DNA of 64,000 nucleotides from Pantoea sp. GD03673 (GTDB lineage Bacteria; Pseudomonadota; Gammaproteobacteria; Enterobacterales; Enterobacteriaceae), in assembly GCF_029844725.1 (NCBI RefSeq), contig NZ_JAOCKJ010000012.1, positions 27,482 through 91,481 of the forward strand. The letters are read 5' to 3'. The notes under the pieces are model-generated. The model did not search any database. It was not told where the DNA came from and saw only the letters and a list, made by a program, of their open reading frames with translations. Each line of letters opens with the position of its first letter. Positions within the stretch are counted from its first letter, which is position 1. Shown here in pieces: positions 32,722 to 40,497 of this stretch. Both the position numbers and the translations under genes were made by a program.

Positions 32722-32868
32722 AAAATCACCTGTCACTAGTTCTAAAGGTTTTGACTGCTTAGGCTAAGCATCTATGAAAGTATGGATGTGATTAGCCAGC
32801 AATCAATACCTCATAGTTACTATTTTTAACGTAACAGTTACACTCCTTCCAACTATAGTGAACAGCAC

Positions 32869-33306
32869 TCATTGCCCTGACGCGCTTAACTTATGCCCGA
32901 TTCTGCTTAACTTTTCACGCAGCGCGTCGCGCTCCTTCTCCGCGTCCACCAGCCGCTGTGAGAGCATCATCAGACCATTGTGGTGTGAGTACGCCGCTAG
33001 CTGGGCTTCTGCTTCCTCCAGCTGCGCCTGCTGCGCGCTCCACTGCTGCGCGTGCTTTCGCGTCACCGCCTCTATAAACATTTCCGCTGCAGCGTCGGGA
33101 TCGCCTTCAAACGTCACCCTGCCCTTATTCACTGTAAGCTGCGCCCGCGTGCCGTCTGTTGCGCAGAAAGTTACCACCAGCGGCGCCGGGGCGATCGGCA
33201 GAGAAAATGCTGCGCCGGCGATTAACGTTAATTCGCCGGCGTTGAATGTGTCGGGCAATGCGGCCGCATCGTTGGCAGTGCTGTTTAAGTCGGTTGGTGT
33301 GGTCAT
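32869..33306 (-). CDS. Phage protein with C-terminal coiled coil (145 aa)
   Basis: I chose the ATG at 33306 because AGAGG precedes it; the frame is open from 33372. The N-terminal 85 residues are small and neutral (FNAGELTLIAGAAFSLPIAPAPL). The C-terminal 60 form a charged coiled coil (AQQWSAQQAQLEEAEAQLAAY, then LVDAEKERDALREKL). The form is common among phage accessory proteins of unknown role. Confidence 0.55.
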   Translation of the reverse strand: MTTPTDLNSTANDAAALPDTFNAGELTLIAGAAFSLPIAPAPLVVTFCATDGTRAQLTVNKGRVTFEGDPDAAAEMFIEAVTRKHAQQWSAQQAQLEEAEAQLAAYSHHNGLMMLSQRLVDAEKERDALREKLSRIGHKLSASGQ

Positions 33307-33406
33307 GCTGGTGGCCTCTGAGTCAGTGTGACGGCCAGAATAAGCGGTTTGTGATATTGGTAAGTTTTGCATAGCGCGGTGTGCCGGATAAGAGGTCGTA
33401 AGGCAT

Positions 33407-33432
33407 TAAAAAGCCCGCGTGATGCGGGCTGT
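33407..33432 (-). terminator. Terminator for the acyltransferase gene
   Basis: AAGCCCGC (33411-33418) pairs with GCGGGCT (33424-33430). On the minus strand it is followed by a TTTTT run. It lies 13 bp after the acyltransferase stop at 33445. Confidence 0.8.
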
Positions 33433-33444
33433 TAATATTGCGGG

Positions 33445-34521
33445 CTATGCGTCGTTGCCTGCGGTACGGAGCGCTTTCTCTCTGCGTCGGCGCGCAATCT
33501 TCTGTCCGATTGGCTCAATATAGCGGTAGCTGAGCCAGCCCAGCAGCAGCGCCAGCAGGACGTTACACACGAAGAACGTCATGCCCTGGTCCGTGAATGC
33601 TTTGGCTAACCGCGCTTTGGTCACGATATGGATCAGATACACAGAGAAAGAAATATCTCCCAGGAATACCAGCCAGCGCGGCGTGATGCGCCCTAACCAG
33701 CTGTCGTTGAACGCCACAGCGGCCAGCAGCAGTGCCAGTACGGTACCGGACGCCATCATGCCATGCCCTATATTCTGGTGGCTGATAATGTGCTGCACAA
33801 ACAGGGCAATTGCAGCCAGCAGGAACGGCACCCGCATGGCAACCGGCAGGCGCGCCATGTGCGGATAAACCAGACCAATCAGCACGCCTGCAGCGAATTG
33901 CCAGATAATCGGGTTCGTCATCAGGTTCAGGTAGGCGTAACCCATATCATATCCGCTCACCTGCAGCGTCGGCTGGTGGCCTGCTGCCATCGGCACTGCC
34001 ACCAGCACCGCGCCCAGCATTGCGGCCAGCGCCGCCCAGCGTGCGCGTACAAGCAAGCAAACAGCCATCATCAGGTAAAACAGAAACTCGTAATTGAGCG
34101 TCCAGCGAACGCCCATAAACCCGTTGTCGTCCACGTAAAACGGCGCGTGCTGCGGCAGGTAAACGGATAGCGTCGCCGCGCTAATCACCGCCTGCGTCTT
34201 TTCAGCATAGTGAAACGTCGCCATTCCACCGCTTAAGAAAAAGTTGATCAGCAGCAGAATGAAGTAGGCGGGCAGCAGGCGCAGCGCACGGCGTTTCAGA
34301 AAGTCGCTTGCTGCAGCGAATCCAGTACCCATGCGCGATACAGAGAGTGTAATAACAAAGCCACTGAGGATGAAAAACAGATCCACACCAACAACACCGG
34401 TTGAAAGCAGATTGGCTAATGCCGGGTACTGCTCCTGTATCTGGTAGCGGAAATGAAAGGTAACGACGGCGAGGCAGGCAAGCCCGCGCAGCGCCTGAAT
34501 AGATTTGAGTTGTTGTGTCAT
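33445..34521 (-). CDS. Acyltransferase-3 family membrane protein (OafA-like)
   Basis: The start shows the family signature IQALRGLACLAVVTFHF (R-x-x-A-x-x-x-V-x-x-x-H), and VDLFFILSGFVIT follows near residue 48. About ten hydrophobic helices span the 358 residues. Such enzymes acetylate lipopolysaccharide O-antigen or other surface sugars from the inner membrane. In temperate phages they cause lysogenic conversion, changing the receptor so that related phages cannot adsorb. It is a monocistronic unit with its own terminator. Confidence 0.85.
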   Translation of the reverse strand: MTQQLKSIQALRGLACLAVVTFHFRYQIQEQYPALANLLSTGVVGVDLFFILSGFVITLSVSRMGTGFAAASDFLKRRALRLLPAYFILLLINFFLSGGMATFHYAEKTQAVISAATLSVYLPQHAPFYVDDNGFMGVRWTLNYEFLFYLMMAVCLLVRARWAALAAMLGAVLVAVPMAAGHQPTLQVSGYDMGYAYLNLMTNPIIWQFAAGVLIGLVYPHMARLPVAMRVPFLLAAIALFVQHIISHQNIGHGMMASGTVLALLLAAVAFNDSWLGRITPRWLVFLGDISFSVYLIHIVTKARLAKAFTDQGMTFFVCNVLLALLLGWLSYRYIEPIGQKIARRRREKALRTAGNDA

Positions 34522-34662
34522 AAGTCCGTTTGAAAATCGTCTGTATAGCGTAAAGAAGCGCGCATTCTAGGGATGTGATCCAGAGAGAGCAACCATTAAA
34601 ACGGCGCGTTAAGCGCCTATCTAATAACGAGAAGTTAATTTATTCTTAGTGTGAAGTAACAG

Positions 34663-35409
34663 CTAAAAATATTGATCATTTGTCAACTCAACCTTTTCAA
34701 GTTGATATGAGGAAAAGGATTCTCTCATTTTGAAAACACGAATATTAGATCCAATAAGGTTTCTGGCATAACTTTCAACTTGATTGCCTACTTTACACCC
34801 AAGTATTATTTCTTTAATTATTTTTTTATCAAACCTTTTAATTCCACTATGTAAAAATATGAGACGGTACTCATGCTCATATTGCCATGTTTCACCTTTG
34901 TGCATGAATAAGGCCTTAGAAATATCAGTTCCATTTGAAGTATAAAAATTAACGCATGGCGGCTTTTTTTGGTAAATGACATTTCCATATAGTAAGCAAT
35001 CTTTAGGAAAAAAATCGTCGGGTAGCTTGTCATCAAATCCAATGCAAAAACCTGTGTGAGAATGAGCGTAATGTGACCACATTAAAAAATTTGTTGGGTC
35101 ATGCGTTAGACAAAGAACGCCATGTGATTGTAACGAGCCACGGCGAAGCATCCATGCATCATGTGATTCAGCTGTATCTCTTGAGCTCAACCACCTTTCG
35201 CAATCCTCCTCGGCTGATTTAGGCCATAACTCAAAAAATCGCTTTTTTTTCTCATCTTCCGCAGCATCAAAGGAAAAAATTACTTTAAACTCAGTTGGGT
35301 CGTTGAACTCAATAGCTGCGGTTGCCTTTAATGTCGCATCTTCAACAAACCAAGACAAATATTTTAAGGTTTCATTTCCATCTGCACTACCAACATATTT
35401 ATAAAGCAT
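34663..35409 (-). CDS. DUF2971-family protein (candidate defence cargo)
   Basis: The DUF2971 pattern is present: LYKYVG at the start, FNDPTEF near residue 35, GVLCLTHDPTNFLMWSHYAHSHTGFCIGFD near 97-126, and KGETWQYEHEYRLIF near 170. The family's activity is not established to my knowledge, and members are often found among mobile-element accessory genes. The gene is AT-rich compared with the core and lies in a Chi-free interval (34006-35558). It neighbours a zinc-ribbon membrane protein and an Mrr-like nuclease on the same strand. Confidence 0.65.
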   Translation of the reverse strand: MLYKYVGSADGNETLKYLSWFVEDATLKATAAIEFNDPTEFKVIFSFDAAEDEKKKRFFELWPKSAEEDCERWLSSRDTAESHDAWMLRRGSLQSHGVLCLTHDPTNFLMWSHYAHSHTGFCIGFDDKLPDDFFPKDCLLYGNVIYQKKPPCVNFYTSNGTDISKALFMHKGETWQYEHEYRLIFLHSGIKRFDKKIIKEIILGCKVGNQVESYARNLIGSNIRVFKMRESFSSYQLEKVELTNDQYF

Positions 35410-35465
35410 TTAATATTCCTTTTTCCTGCTATTAAAGTTGCCAAGCGCTAATTCAGCTGCAGAAA

Positions 35466-35891
35466 TCATTTAATAAACGTGTCGCCGCATTTACTGCAAT
35501 ACCACTGCCTATTGTAGTTCTCACGCGCCCTGCGGCGGTTATGCCGGTTGAGGTGCGCCACCAGCGCGGTTATCAGCAATGCGATGATTAGGCCAGCTAC
35601 TGCCGAACCTGTGACTGTGGTTGCCGGTATATTAAGTATCAGCCAGGCAGACAGGAGGAAGGAGCCGACAAACGTAAGCACCTCCATCTTTCCGCCAGCT
35701 GGTGCATTACGCGAAGCAGCAACTGACTGACGTGTTGATTTGCCCTGCCGCCTGCTGCCACCCGATCCACGATTTGATATCCATCCTGTGAAGCTCACGC
35801 TGCGCGTTTTTGAGGTTCCCTGCTCGTATACCGCTCTGCTGCTCTTAACGCTCCCTGATCCGCAGTGCGGGCATTTAATCCTGATTTCCAT
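35466..35891 (-). CDS. Double zinc-ribbon membrane protein (141 aa)
   Basis: The N-terminus has CPHCGSG (residues 8-14) and the C-terminus CSKCGDTF (about 131-138), so a split zinc ribbon is likely. Between them are a basic linker and two hydrophobic helices (VLTFVGSFLLSAWLILNI; TGSAVAGLIIALLITALVAHL). The start is uncertain: ATG 35891 is placed just before the zinc motif, and a longer frame begins at 35966. It follows the Mrr-like gene. Function unknown. Confidence 0.5.
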   Translation of the reverse strand: MEIRIKCPHCGSGSVKSSRAVYEQGTSKTRSVSFTGWISNRGSGGSRRQGKSTRQSVAASRNAPAGGKMEVLTFVGSFLLSAWLILNIPATTVTGSAVAGLIIALLITALVAHLNRHNRRRARENYNRQWYCSKCGDTFIK

Positions 35892-35943
35892 TTTCTGCCG
35901 TTCTGAATAGCTAAAATTGATAACCGGCCACCAGCCGGATAAA

Positions 35944-36774
35944 TTAATAATGGTAAACATTTCCATCTAACGGAGGCCCCAGCACAGTAACCTTATTCCT
36001 AGACTCCCTCGGCTCAAATATTGCCCCTCCAAATATTGCATCAAACTTGGCTTTCGTATCCGCCAGAAATTCCAAAATGATCTCCAGCAATTCCCTAAAG
36101 GTGTTACAGCGGCAATCAATACCTGGAGCTATCTGCGTGAGTACTTTCGCTTTAAATTCTTCAAAGTTATTTGGAATATCTTCCTGAGCTCTCATGGACG
36201 GACTGTATGATGAAGCATCCATCATAGCCAGGACCATCACTAACATGCCTCGTTCTCGGTCTAGTTGACTAAATTCCTCTTTAGCTTGAGGACTAAGCTT
36301 GGCGTATTCTTGGTCCCGCTTACCGTTCATCGGTTCTACGTATTGAAGAGGCTCATCCGCAGCATCGCCAATACGCGGACAAAAGTACCTTCTCCACCAA
36401 GCCTCAAAATATCTCTGCTGAAACTCCAGATAGGTCATCCCGATAATATTGGTATTTTTGGTGTATCGCTTTGCTCCCTGCTGAAGGCCACGCTTTGAAA
36501 TAATAAACCCAATGTTAGCGCCGGTTTCATGCATTACTGTAGTGAACGAATGAACCACCGATTGAGGTATGGTATTGCCCCAATTTTTGCACTCCACGAT
36601 ATATGTAATTTTGTCTAAGCTACGAATATCAGTCGCAAGAACATCCACATTCACCGAACCTCGTGGGGTTTCTAAATCAATTTCTACCTCTGCATTCAAG
36701 CCGAGGTTTCGAAAAATACGTTGAACACCAAACTGAAGGTCTTGCCAGCTTGCTGGTAGCGGATCGTCGATCAC
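35944..36774 (-). CDS. Mrr-like PD-(D/E)XK restriction endonuclease-fold protein
   Basis: The N-terminal ~120 residues match the Mrr-catalytic type: WQDLQFGVQRIFRNLG (helix), VNVDVLATD (catalytic aspartate), ITYIVECKNWGN (E-C-K pair, near residue 62), and GANIGFIISKRGLQQGAKRY (ends of the fold). The C-terminal ~150 residues are helical and could be a sensor or regulatory domain. Mrr-like enzymes include type IV restriction and other antiphage nucleases. Lower GC than the core marks it as cargo. A phage-plasmid carrying this could block competing phages. The target is unknown. Confidence 0.7.
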   Translation of the reverse strand: MIDDPLPASWQDLQFGVQRIFRNLGLNAEVEIDLETPRGSVNVDVLATDIRSLDKITYIVECKNWGNTIPQSVVHSFTTVMHETGANIGFIISKRGLQQGAKRYTKNTNIIGMTYLEFQQRYFEAWWRRYFCPRIGDAADEPLQYVEPMNGKRDQEYAKLSPQAKEEFSQLDRERGMLVMVLAMMDASSYSPSMRAQEDIPNNFEEFKAKVLTQIAPGIDCRCNTFRELLEIILEFLADTKAKFDAIFGGAIFEPRESRNKVTVLGPPLDGNVYHY

Positions 36775-36802
36775 TTTTTACATTCCTAAGCATTCATCCC
36801 AA

Positions 36803-37021
36803 TCAGTTAAAAATACTGAAGAATATGAAAGACGTCCATTTAGAACTAATGGCTAAGGTGTGTATCAGCAGCAGAACATTAGTCCAGCTGCCATCCGGCA
36901 ATTTGCGGACGTGAATGATGCCGCATTTCGTCGTGAGATAGTCGTGAACTTCACTATCCGGCCAGCCCTCAAAAGAGAGCCAGCCGTACTTACTTAATCT
37001 GTCGTCCATCAGCGCCCGCAT
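36803..37021 (-). CDS. Small hypothetical protein (72 aa)
   Basis: The frame overlaps the end of the upstream gene by 13 bp and continues its operon. The first 48 residues (DDRLSKYGWLSFEGWPDSEVHDYL and on) look genuine. The hydrophobic C-terminus (SKWTSFIFFSIFN) lies in AT-rich sequence and may reflect a junction with cargo DNA that replaced the original end. Confidence 0.35.
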   Translation of the reverse strand: MRALMDDRLSKYGWLSFEGWPDSEVHDYLTTKCGIIHVRKLPDGSWTNVLLLIHTLAISSKWTSFIFFSIFN

Positions 37022-37317
37022 ACCGGACTTTTGCTGGTGGCCAGTGCGGGGTTTTTCGAAGGCTTGCGCATGACGTAGGTAGGAAACTCAACGCTTGCCG
37101 CCTTATCGTGAAACAGCGACATTGTGTGCGCCTCTGTGCCTCCACCAGCGGCGATCTCCACATTTCCAGCCGGTTGTCCGTAAATATCGCCAAACTGCTC
37201 TGCAAGCGCCTGAGCGACGCTGTAGCAGGCAGGGTTTAAATCGGTACTGCCATCAGGCTGTTGCTCCATTTCGAAGCCGTGCGCCAGAAACAGCGCCCTG
37301 ATTTCCTGTTTAATCAC
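37009..37317 (-). CDS. Hypothetical protein (102 aa)
   Basis: The GTG start overlaps the end of the ribbon-helix-helix gene by 8 bp. The product is soluble: a helical N-terminus (KQEIRALFLAHGFEMEQQPDG), then ACYSVAQALAEQFGDIYGQPAGN and a basic tail. No family is recognised. It is part of a compact minus-strand operon from 38217. Confidence 0.5.
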   Translation of the reverse strand: MIKQEIRALFLAHGFEMEQQPDGSTDLNPACYSVAQALAEQFGDIYGQPAGNVEIAAGGGTEAHTMSLFHDKAASVEFPTYVMRKPSKNPALATSKSPVCGR

Positions 37318-37534
37318 TGGTTTTCGTATCCTGTAGCTTTGCTTTGTCTGCCGACTGGCAAACAGCGTCGAGGTGATGCTGTATCCATTCTGACAGTTTC
37401 ATCCCTTCCCGCTGTGCCTGCGCGACATAGCGGTTTTTAACATCGGGATCTACGCGCATCTGAATCTGAGCCGTCGCGGGGGCGGCTCCTTTAACTGAAT
37501 TTAAAGCCCGTGGGTCGCGTGCTTTATCGGTCAT
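37310..37534 (-). CDS. Ribbon-helix-helix (Arc/MetJ-type) DNA-binding protein (74 aa)
   Basis: AQIQMRVDPDVKNRYVAQAQREGMKLSEWIQHHLDAVC has the strand, helix, Gly-Met-turn, helix pattern of ribbon-helix-helix repressors and antitoxins. The start lies two bases from the preceding stop. It may autoregulate the 38217-36803 operon. An antitoxin role is possible, with the 102-aa neighbour as partner, but nothing shows that the neighbour is a toxin. Confidence 0.65.
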   Translation of the reverse strand: MTDKARDPRALNSVKGAAPATAQIQMRVDPDVKNRYVAQAQREGMKLSEWIQHHLDAVCQSADKAKLQDTKTSD

Positions 37535-37536
37535 GA

Positions 37537-38217
37537 TTAGCCTCGATTAGTTGCTCCTTTTGCCGGAGCATATTGCTCATAAATATCAGGGAAATACTCA
37601 ATACAGAAACCCAGGCCGCAATCCAGTTCCTGTAGCGCCGTCAGCGCATCGAGCGGACTTCCGTCGTCTTCAAACAGTTTGAACTCATACGGCAGGGTAA
37701 ACCGTGCTGCCGTGATGTTTACCATGAACGGCAAATCGTGTCGTTCGGCCTCTTCCCCCATGATCATTGTCCACTCAAACGCGAACTGATATTCGCCTTC
37801 TGTGTCTGTCATGGTGGCAGTGCCGGTAACGGTATCTTTAGTGTGTGCAGTTACCACGACCTGCTGAGGGTTCCACCAGTCCAGCTCAAACATATTGCTG
37901 AGCGTCATCCTGTGCGCCGGTGCAGCGCCGGGACGCCAGCCTGATTTGAGAATGAAGTCGATGTGATCGCGGTAGGCCAGGTTGATCTCTTCAAATGTGT
38001 GTTCATCGCCAATGTAGCCAAAGCAGAGGTGATTACGCAGCCAGACAACGGTCGCCAGGTCTGTGCAGCTGGTGGCCACCAGCTCGTAATTAGTTTTGAT
38101 ATCAGTGTAAGCGTCAGCCTCGTTAAAACCAGGCTGCTGACTCTGCTTAATTACGCCAGTCAGGGTGTAAGACATGTGCTGAAGTGCGGCGGTGGCCGTC
38201 ATTGGAGAGATTGGCAT
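37537..38217 (-). CDS. Hypothetical protein (226 aa)
   Basis: AAGGAATTATTTC precedes the ATG. The protein is acidic and soluble, with a helical N-terminal half (YTDIKTNYELVATSCTDLATVVWLRNHL) and a strand-rich C-terminal half. It is the first gene of the operon running to 36803. I do not recognise the family. Confidence 0.55.
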   Translation of the reverse strand: MPISPMTATAALQHMSYTLTGVIKQSQQPGFNEADAYTDIKTNYELVATSCTDLATVVWLRNHLCFGYIGDEHTFEEINLAYRDHIDFILKSGWRPGAAPAHRMTLSNMFELDWWNPQQVVVTAHTKDTVTGTATMTDTEGEYQFAFEWTMIMGEEAERHDLPFMVNITAARFTLPYEFKLFEDDGSPLDALTALQELDCGLGFCIEYFPDIYEQYAPAKGATNRG

Positions 38218-38347
38218 GAAATAATTCCTTAGTGCCTGGAGCCGCCAGGGCGGTGACGCTAACTTAGCGCCATGAAGTGAAATATACAGAGCGTGGATTT
38301 GCTTGTCAATACAAGCAAATCAATTTGCTATCACTCTTGCGGTTTAC

Positions 38348-38701
38348 TCAGCTTTCCGTTGCGATCATGTTTATTGCGGGGGCAAAGTCGGCAGGCGCTA
38401 TATGCCCTTCAATGAATGCCAGGCGCATAGCGATGTTATGACGGCCGCGGGACAGCAAAAACGCTACGGCACCGGCGCAGTGCGCCTCTTTCCCGGACGG
38501 GGTGTAAACCCCGCCGTCTTCGCCCTCTTCCTCGCCAGTGTGGTGCGTCGTTTTGTGGCAGTAAAACGATGAGAAGTCGTCCCGCAGGAGGTGCGATTTG
38601 ATGCCCTCAAGGCGTCCAGGATTCAGCTCGATGCCACCAGCTTTCAGGAACGGGCAGTTAACGCAGGGCGCTTTGAGCCGGAATAATTTGCGCAGGTTCA
38701 T
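38348..38701 (-). CDS. DUF6283-like cysteine/histidine metal-binding protein (117 aa)
   Basis: The pattern CVNCPF (residues 13-18), FYCHKTTHH (about 46-54) and AHCAGAVAFLL (about 73-83) fits a small family of phage and actinobacterial proteins that I recall as DUF6283, with conserved C-x-x-C, C-H and C-A-G sites suited to zinc or iron-sulfur binding. Its ATG overlaps the upstream stop by four bases. The function of the family is unknown to me. Confidence 0.55.
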   Translation of the reverse strand: MNLRKLFRLKAPCVNCPFLKAGGIELNPGRLEGIKSHLLRDDFSSFYCHKTTHHTGEEEGEDGGVYTPSGKEAHCAGAVAFLLSRGRHNIAMRLAFIEGHIAPADFAPAINMIATES

Positions 38702-39177
38702 TGCTGCTCTCCGTCTTTGATGAAGGTAAACCAGTGCGTTAAACCACGCTTCCCGCTGATGTGGCCAAACAGGGGTTTCTGGTCAGTCAGCGCCAGAATG
38801 TCCCGCGCCCGGATCTGCGTTTCATTCCATTTAAAAATCAGCAGGCCGTTCGGGCGCAGCACGCGGAAAGCCTCAGTAAAACCGGCGCGCAGATCATTGC
38901 GCCAGGTCCCGCGATTGAGCACTCCATATTTGAGCCGTTGCCACCCCTTTTCGCCTGCCCGCTCCAGGTGCGGCGGGTCAAAGGCAATCACGTAAAAAGA
39001 GTTATCCGGGAATGGCAAGGATCGAAAGTCGGCAATCACGTCCGGGCTAATGACAAGCTCCCGGTCGGGCAGCTGGTGGGTCTCTTCCCGGATATCGGTA
39101 TACAGCACGCGGGGATCGGCTTTATCGAACCACATCATGCGCGGGCCACAGCACATGTCTAATACGGCCTTATCCAT
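38698..39177 (-). CDS. SAM-dependent methyltransferase (159 aa)
   Basis: Motif I is DKAVLDMCCGPRMMWFD (residues 2-18), and the catalytic DPPH motif lies in VIAFDPPHLERAG (about 80-92). A GLLIFKWNET strand follows near residue 127. I chose the ATG at 39177, with GGGAGCG upstream, over 39255. DPPH/DPPY motifs occur in N4-cytosine and N6-adenine methyltransferases, so DNA is a likely substrate. It sits inside a four-gene overlapping operon (39990 to 38348). Confidence 0.7.
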   Translation of the reverse strand: MDKAVLDMCCGPRMMWFDKADPRVLYTDIREETHQLPDRELVISPDVIADFRSLPFPDNSFYVIAFDPPHLERAGEKGWQRLKYGVLNRGTWRNDLRAGFTEAFRVLRPNGLLIFKWNETQIRARDILALTDQKPLFGHISGKRGLTHWFTFIKDGEQQ

Positions 39178-39814
39178 GCGTACGCGCTCCCGCACACTGC
39201 CAGTCAGCGCAGCCTTCAAAGACATACGGATTGAGTTGCCAGTGAATGCGCCCACAGTCCGGGCAGTTGAGGCGCGTCTTTCCTGTGCCTGGTTTGCGGC
39301 GACGGGCGCGGCTGATGTGCGCCGGTACGCGTAAGCCAGCGCCCTGCACCATACGGCGATGATTGAGCATGCCGATAGGGAATGTGCGGCGCTTTACTGC
39401 GTCAGCCGTGGCGAACGGTAGCCAGACCAGATTATCCGTATCGCCTGGCTGTTCGAATATGGTCGCCTTTGTGAAGTCGGTCGTCGGCAGGCCGCTGTTT
39501 TGCAGCCAGTAAAGGTCGTTGCCGTCCCAGCGCCCTTTCTGAAAGGCAACATACCGGCTGCAGTCAGGGGTAATGATCGACTGACCTGGTACATGCTGGT
39601 GGTCAACGTGAATGACGGCCAGTGCATCTACGCTGTCAGCGCAAACAGGTTGATCGATACTTCGGCCTGTATTCCAGCGGCTCTGCGCTTCTGCCAGGGT
39701 ATAAATGTGTGCTTTTTCGATATTGGTGTTGTAGCCGTGACCATCCTGGCACCAGAAAGAGGCATTACTGCCTACCGTATCTCTGGTACAGATCATGTAA
39801 AAGCGGTCAGTCAT
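39170..39814 (-). CDS. Hypothetical protein with C-terminal zinc ribbon (214 aa)
   Basis: The C-terminal ~40 residues have CPDCGRIHW and, after a gap, CADWQC, giving a four-cysteine zinc site. The N-terminal part (YMICTRDTVGSNASFWCQDGHGYNTNIEKAHIYTLAEA) is strand-rich. It overlaps both neighbours, ATGA with the upstream 58-aa gene and 8 bp with the methyltransferase, so they are translationally coupled. Function unknown. Confidence 0.55.
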   Translation of the reverse strand: MTDRFYMICTRDTVGSNASFWCQDGHGYNTNIEKAHIYTLAEAQSRWNTGRSIDQPVCADSVDALAVIHVDHQHVPGQSIITPDCSRYVAFQKGRWDGNDLYWLQNSGLPTTDFTKATIFEQPGDTDNLVWLPFATADAVKRRTFPIGMLNHRRMVQGAGLRVPAHISRARRRKPGTGKTRLNCPDCGRIHWQLNPYVFEGCADWQCAGARTHG

Positions 39815-39990
39815 CAGGCATCACCACTTTCGCGGTTAAAGGCAATTACTACATGGTTTGCAGCCTCAACAACGGCAGCAAACTGCGCCTTATTGACGCT
39901 GGAACCGGGATGGAGTCTTGCTATTTCAGCGAGTAAAGCACTGATGAGTAACGGCTGGCTCAGATTGAGGGGTTTAGCAGTGCCGGTCAT
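39814..39990 (-). CDS. Small hypothetical protein (58 aa), first gene of operon
   Basis: I chose the ATG at 39990 (MTGTAKPLNLSQPLLISALLAEIARL). The product is helical, with no membrane segment of full length. The recurrent CCAGTGGTTAATTTCAA box (40001-40017) lies 11 bp before the start, in the opposite orientation. The stop overlaps the next start. Confidence 0.45.
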   Translation of the reverse strand: MTGTAKPLNLSQPLLISALLAEIARLHPGSSVNKAQFAAVVEAANHVVIAFNRESGDA

Positions 39991-40000
39991 GTGTAATATT

Positions 40001-40017
40001 CCAGTGGTTAATTTCAA
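40001..40017 (+). promoter_or_regulatory. CCAGTGGTTAATTTC box before a minus-strand operon
   Basis: This is a 15-base exact match to the copy at 19826. As there, it sits immediately upstream of a minus-strand operon while itself reading on the plus strand. ATTCTAAAGATTATTT follows near 40034, a weak member of the palindrome set. Confidence 0.45.
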
Positions 40018-40160
40018 CCATAAGTTTATTACATTCTAAAGATTATTTAAATTTAATGTTAACCTTCATTTTGATAGACAAAACTGAGACCCGCTGGCTT
40101 GAGCTGCAGCCAGCAGGGCATCAGATAAGCATAAATTTAAAACGGGATGTATCGGGGGGA

Positions 40161-40307
40161 TCAGCTTAGGGTATTCGATTTAGCTATGTAGGCGTCAAAC
40201 GCGCGCAACATCGCGGGCAATCCGCACAAGGTTGCGACAGTTGCCAGCGCCAGTAATGCAAAGAAAAGCGTCATTAAAACAAAAGCAAAGTTTGCTGTGT
40301 CAGTCAT
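40161..40307 (-). CDS. Small single-pass membrane protein (48 aa)
   Basis: MTDTANFAFVLMTLFFALLALATVATLCGL forms one long membrane helix (residues 8-31), followed by a short polar tail. The ribosome-binding site is weak (GGAT). It stands alone between the 39990 operon and umuC. Function unknown. Confidence 0.45.
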   Translation of the reverse strand: MTDTANFAFVLMTLFFALLALATVATLCGLPAMLRAFDAYIAKSNTLS

Positions 40308-40497
40308 ATCCGTACAACTCCAAGCCAGAAAAAGTTAACGCATTTCATTAATTTATGCGTTTTCGGTTTTTTCTGATTGTATGCACACTCTAAGAGGCGA
40401 TCAAGAAGTGATCAGCGCTACTACTAAAAGTAGTGGCACTAATCACTTTGAAATTACACTTAAGTTAAATTACTGATAATGATGTACTTATATCAAA

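Noticed and set aside
32858..33331. 157-codon plus frame opposite the coiled-coil gene
   Set aside because: The minus frame gives a credible protein with a ribosome-binding site. The plus frame is Ser/Ala/Cys-rich nonsense.
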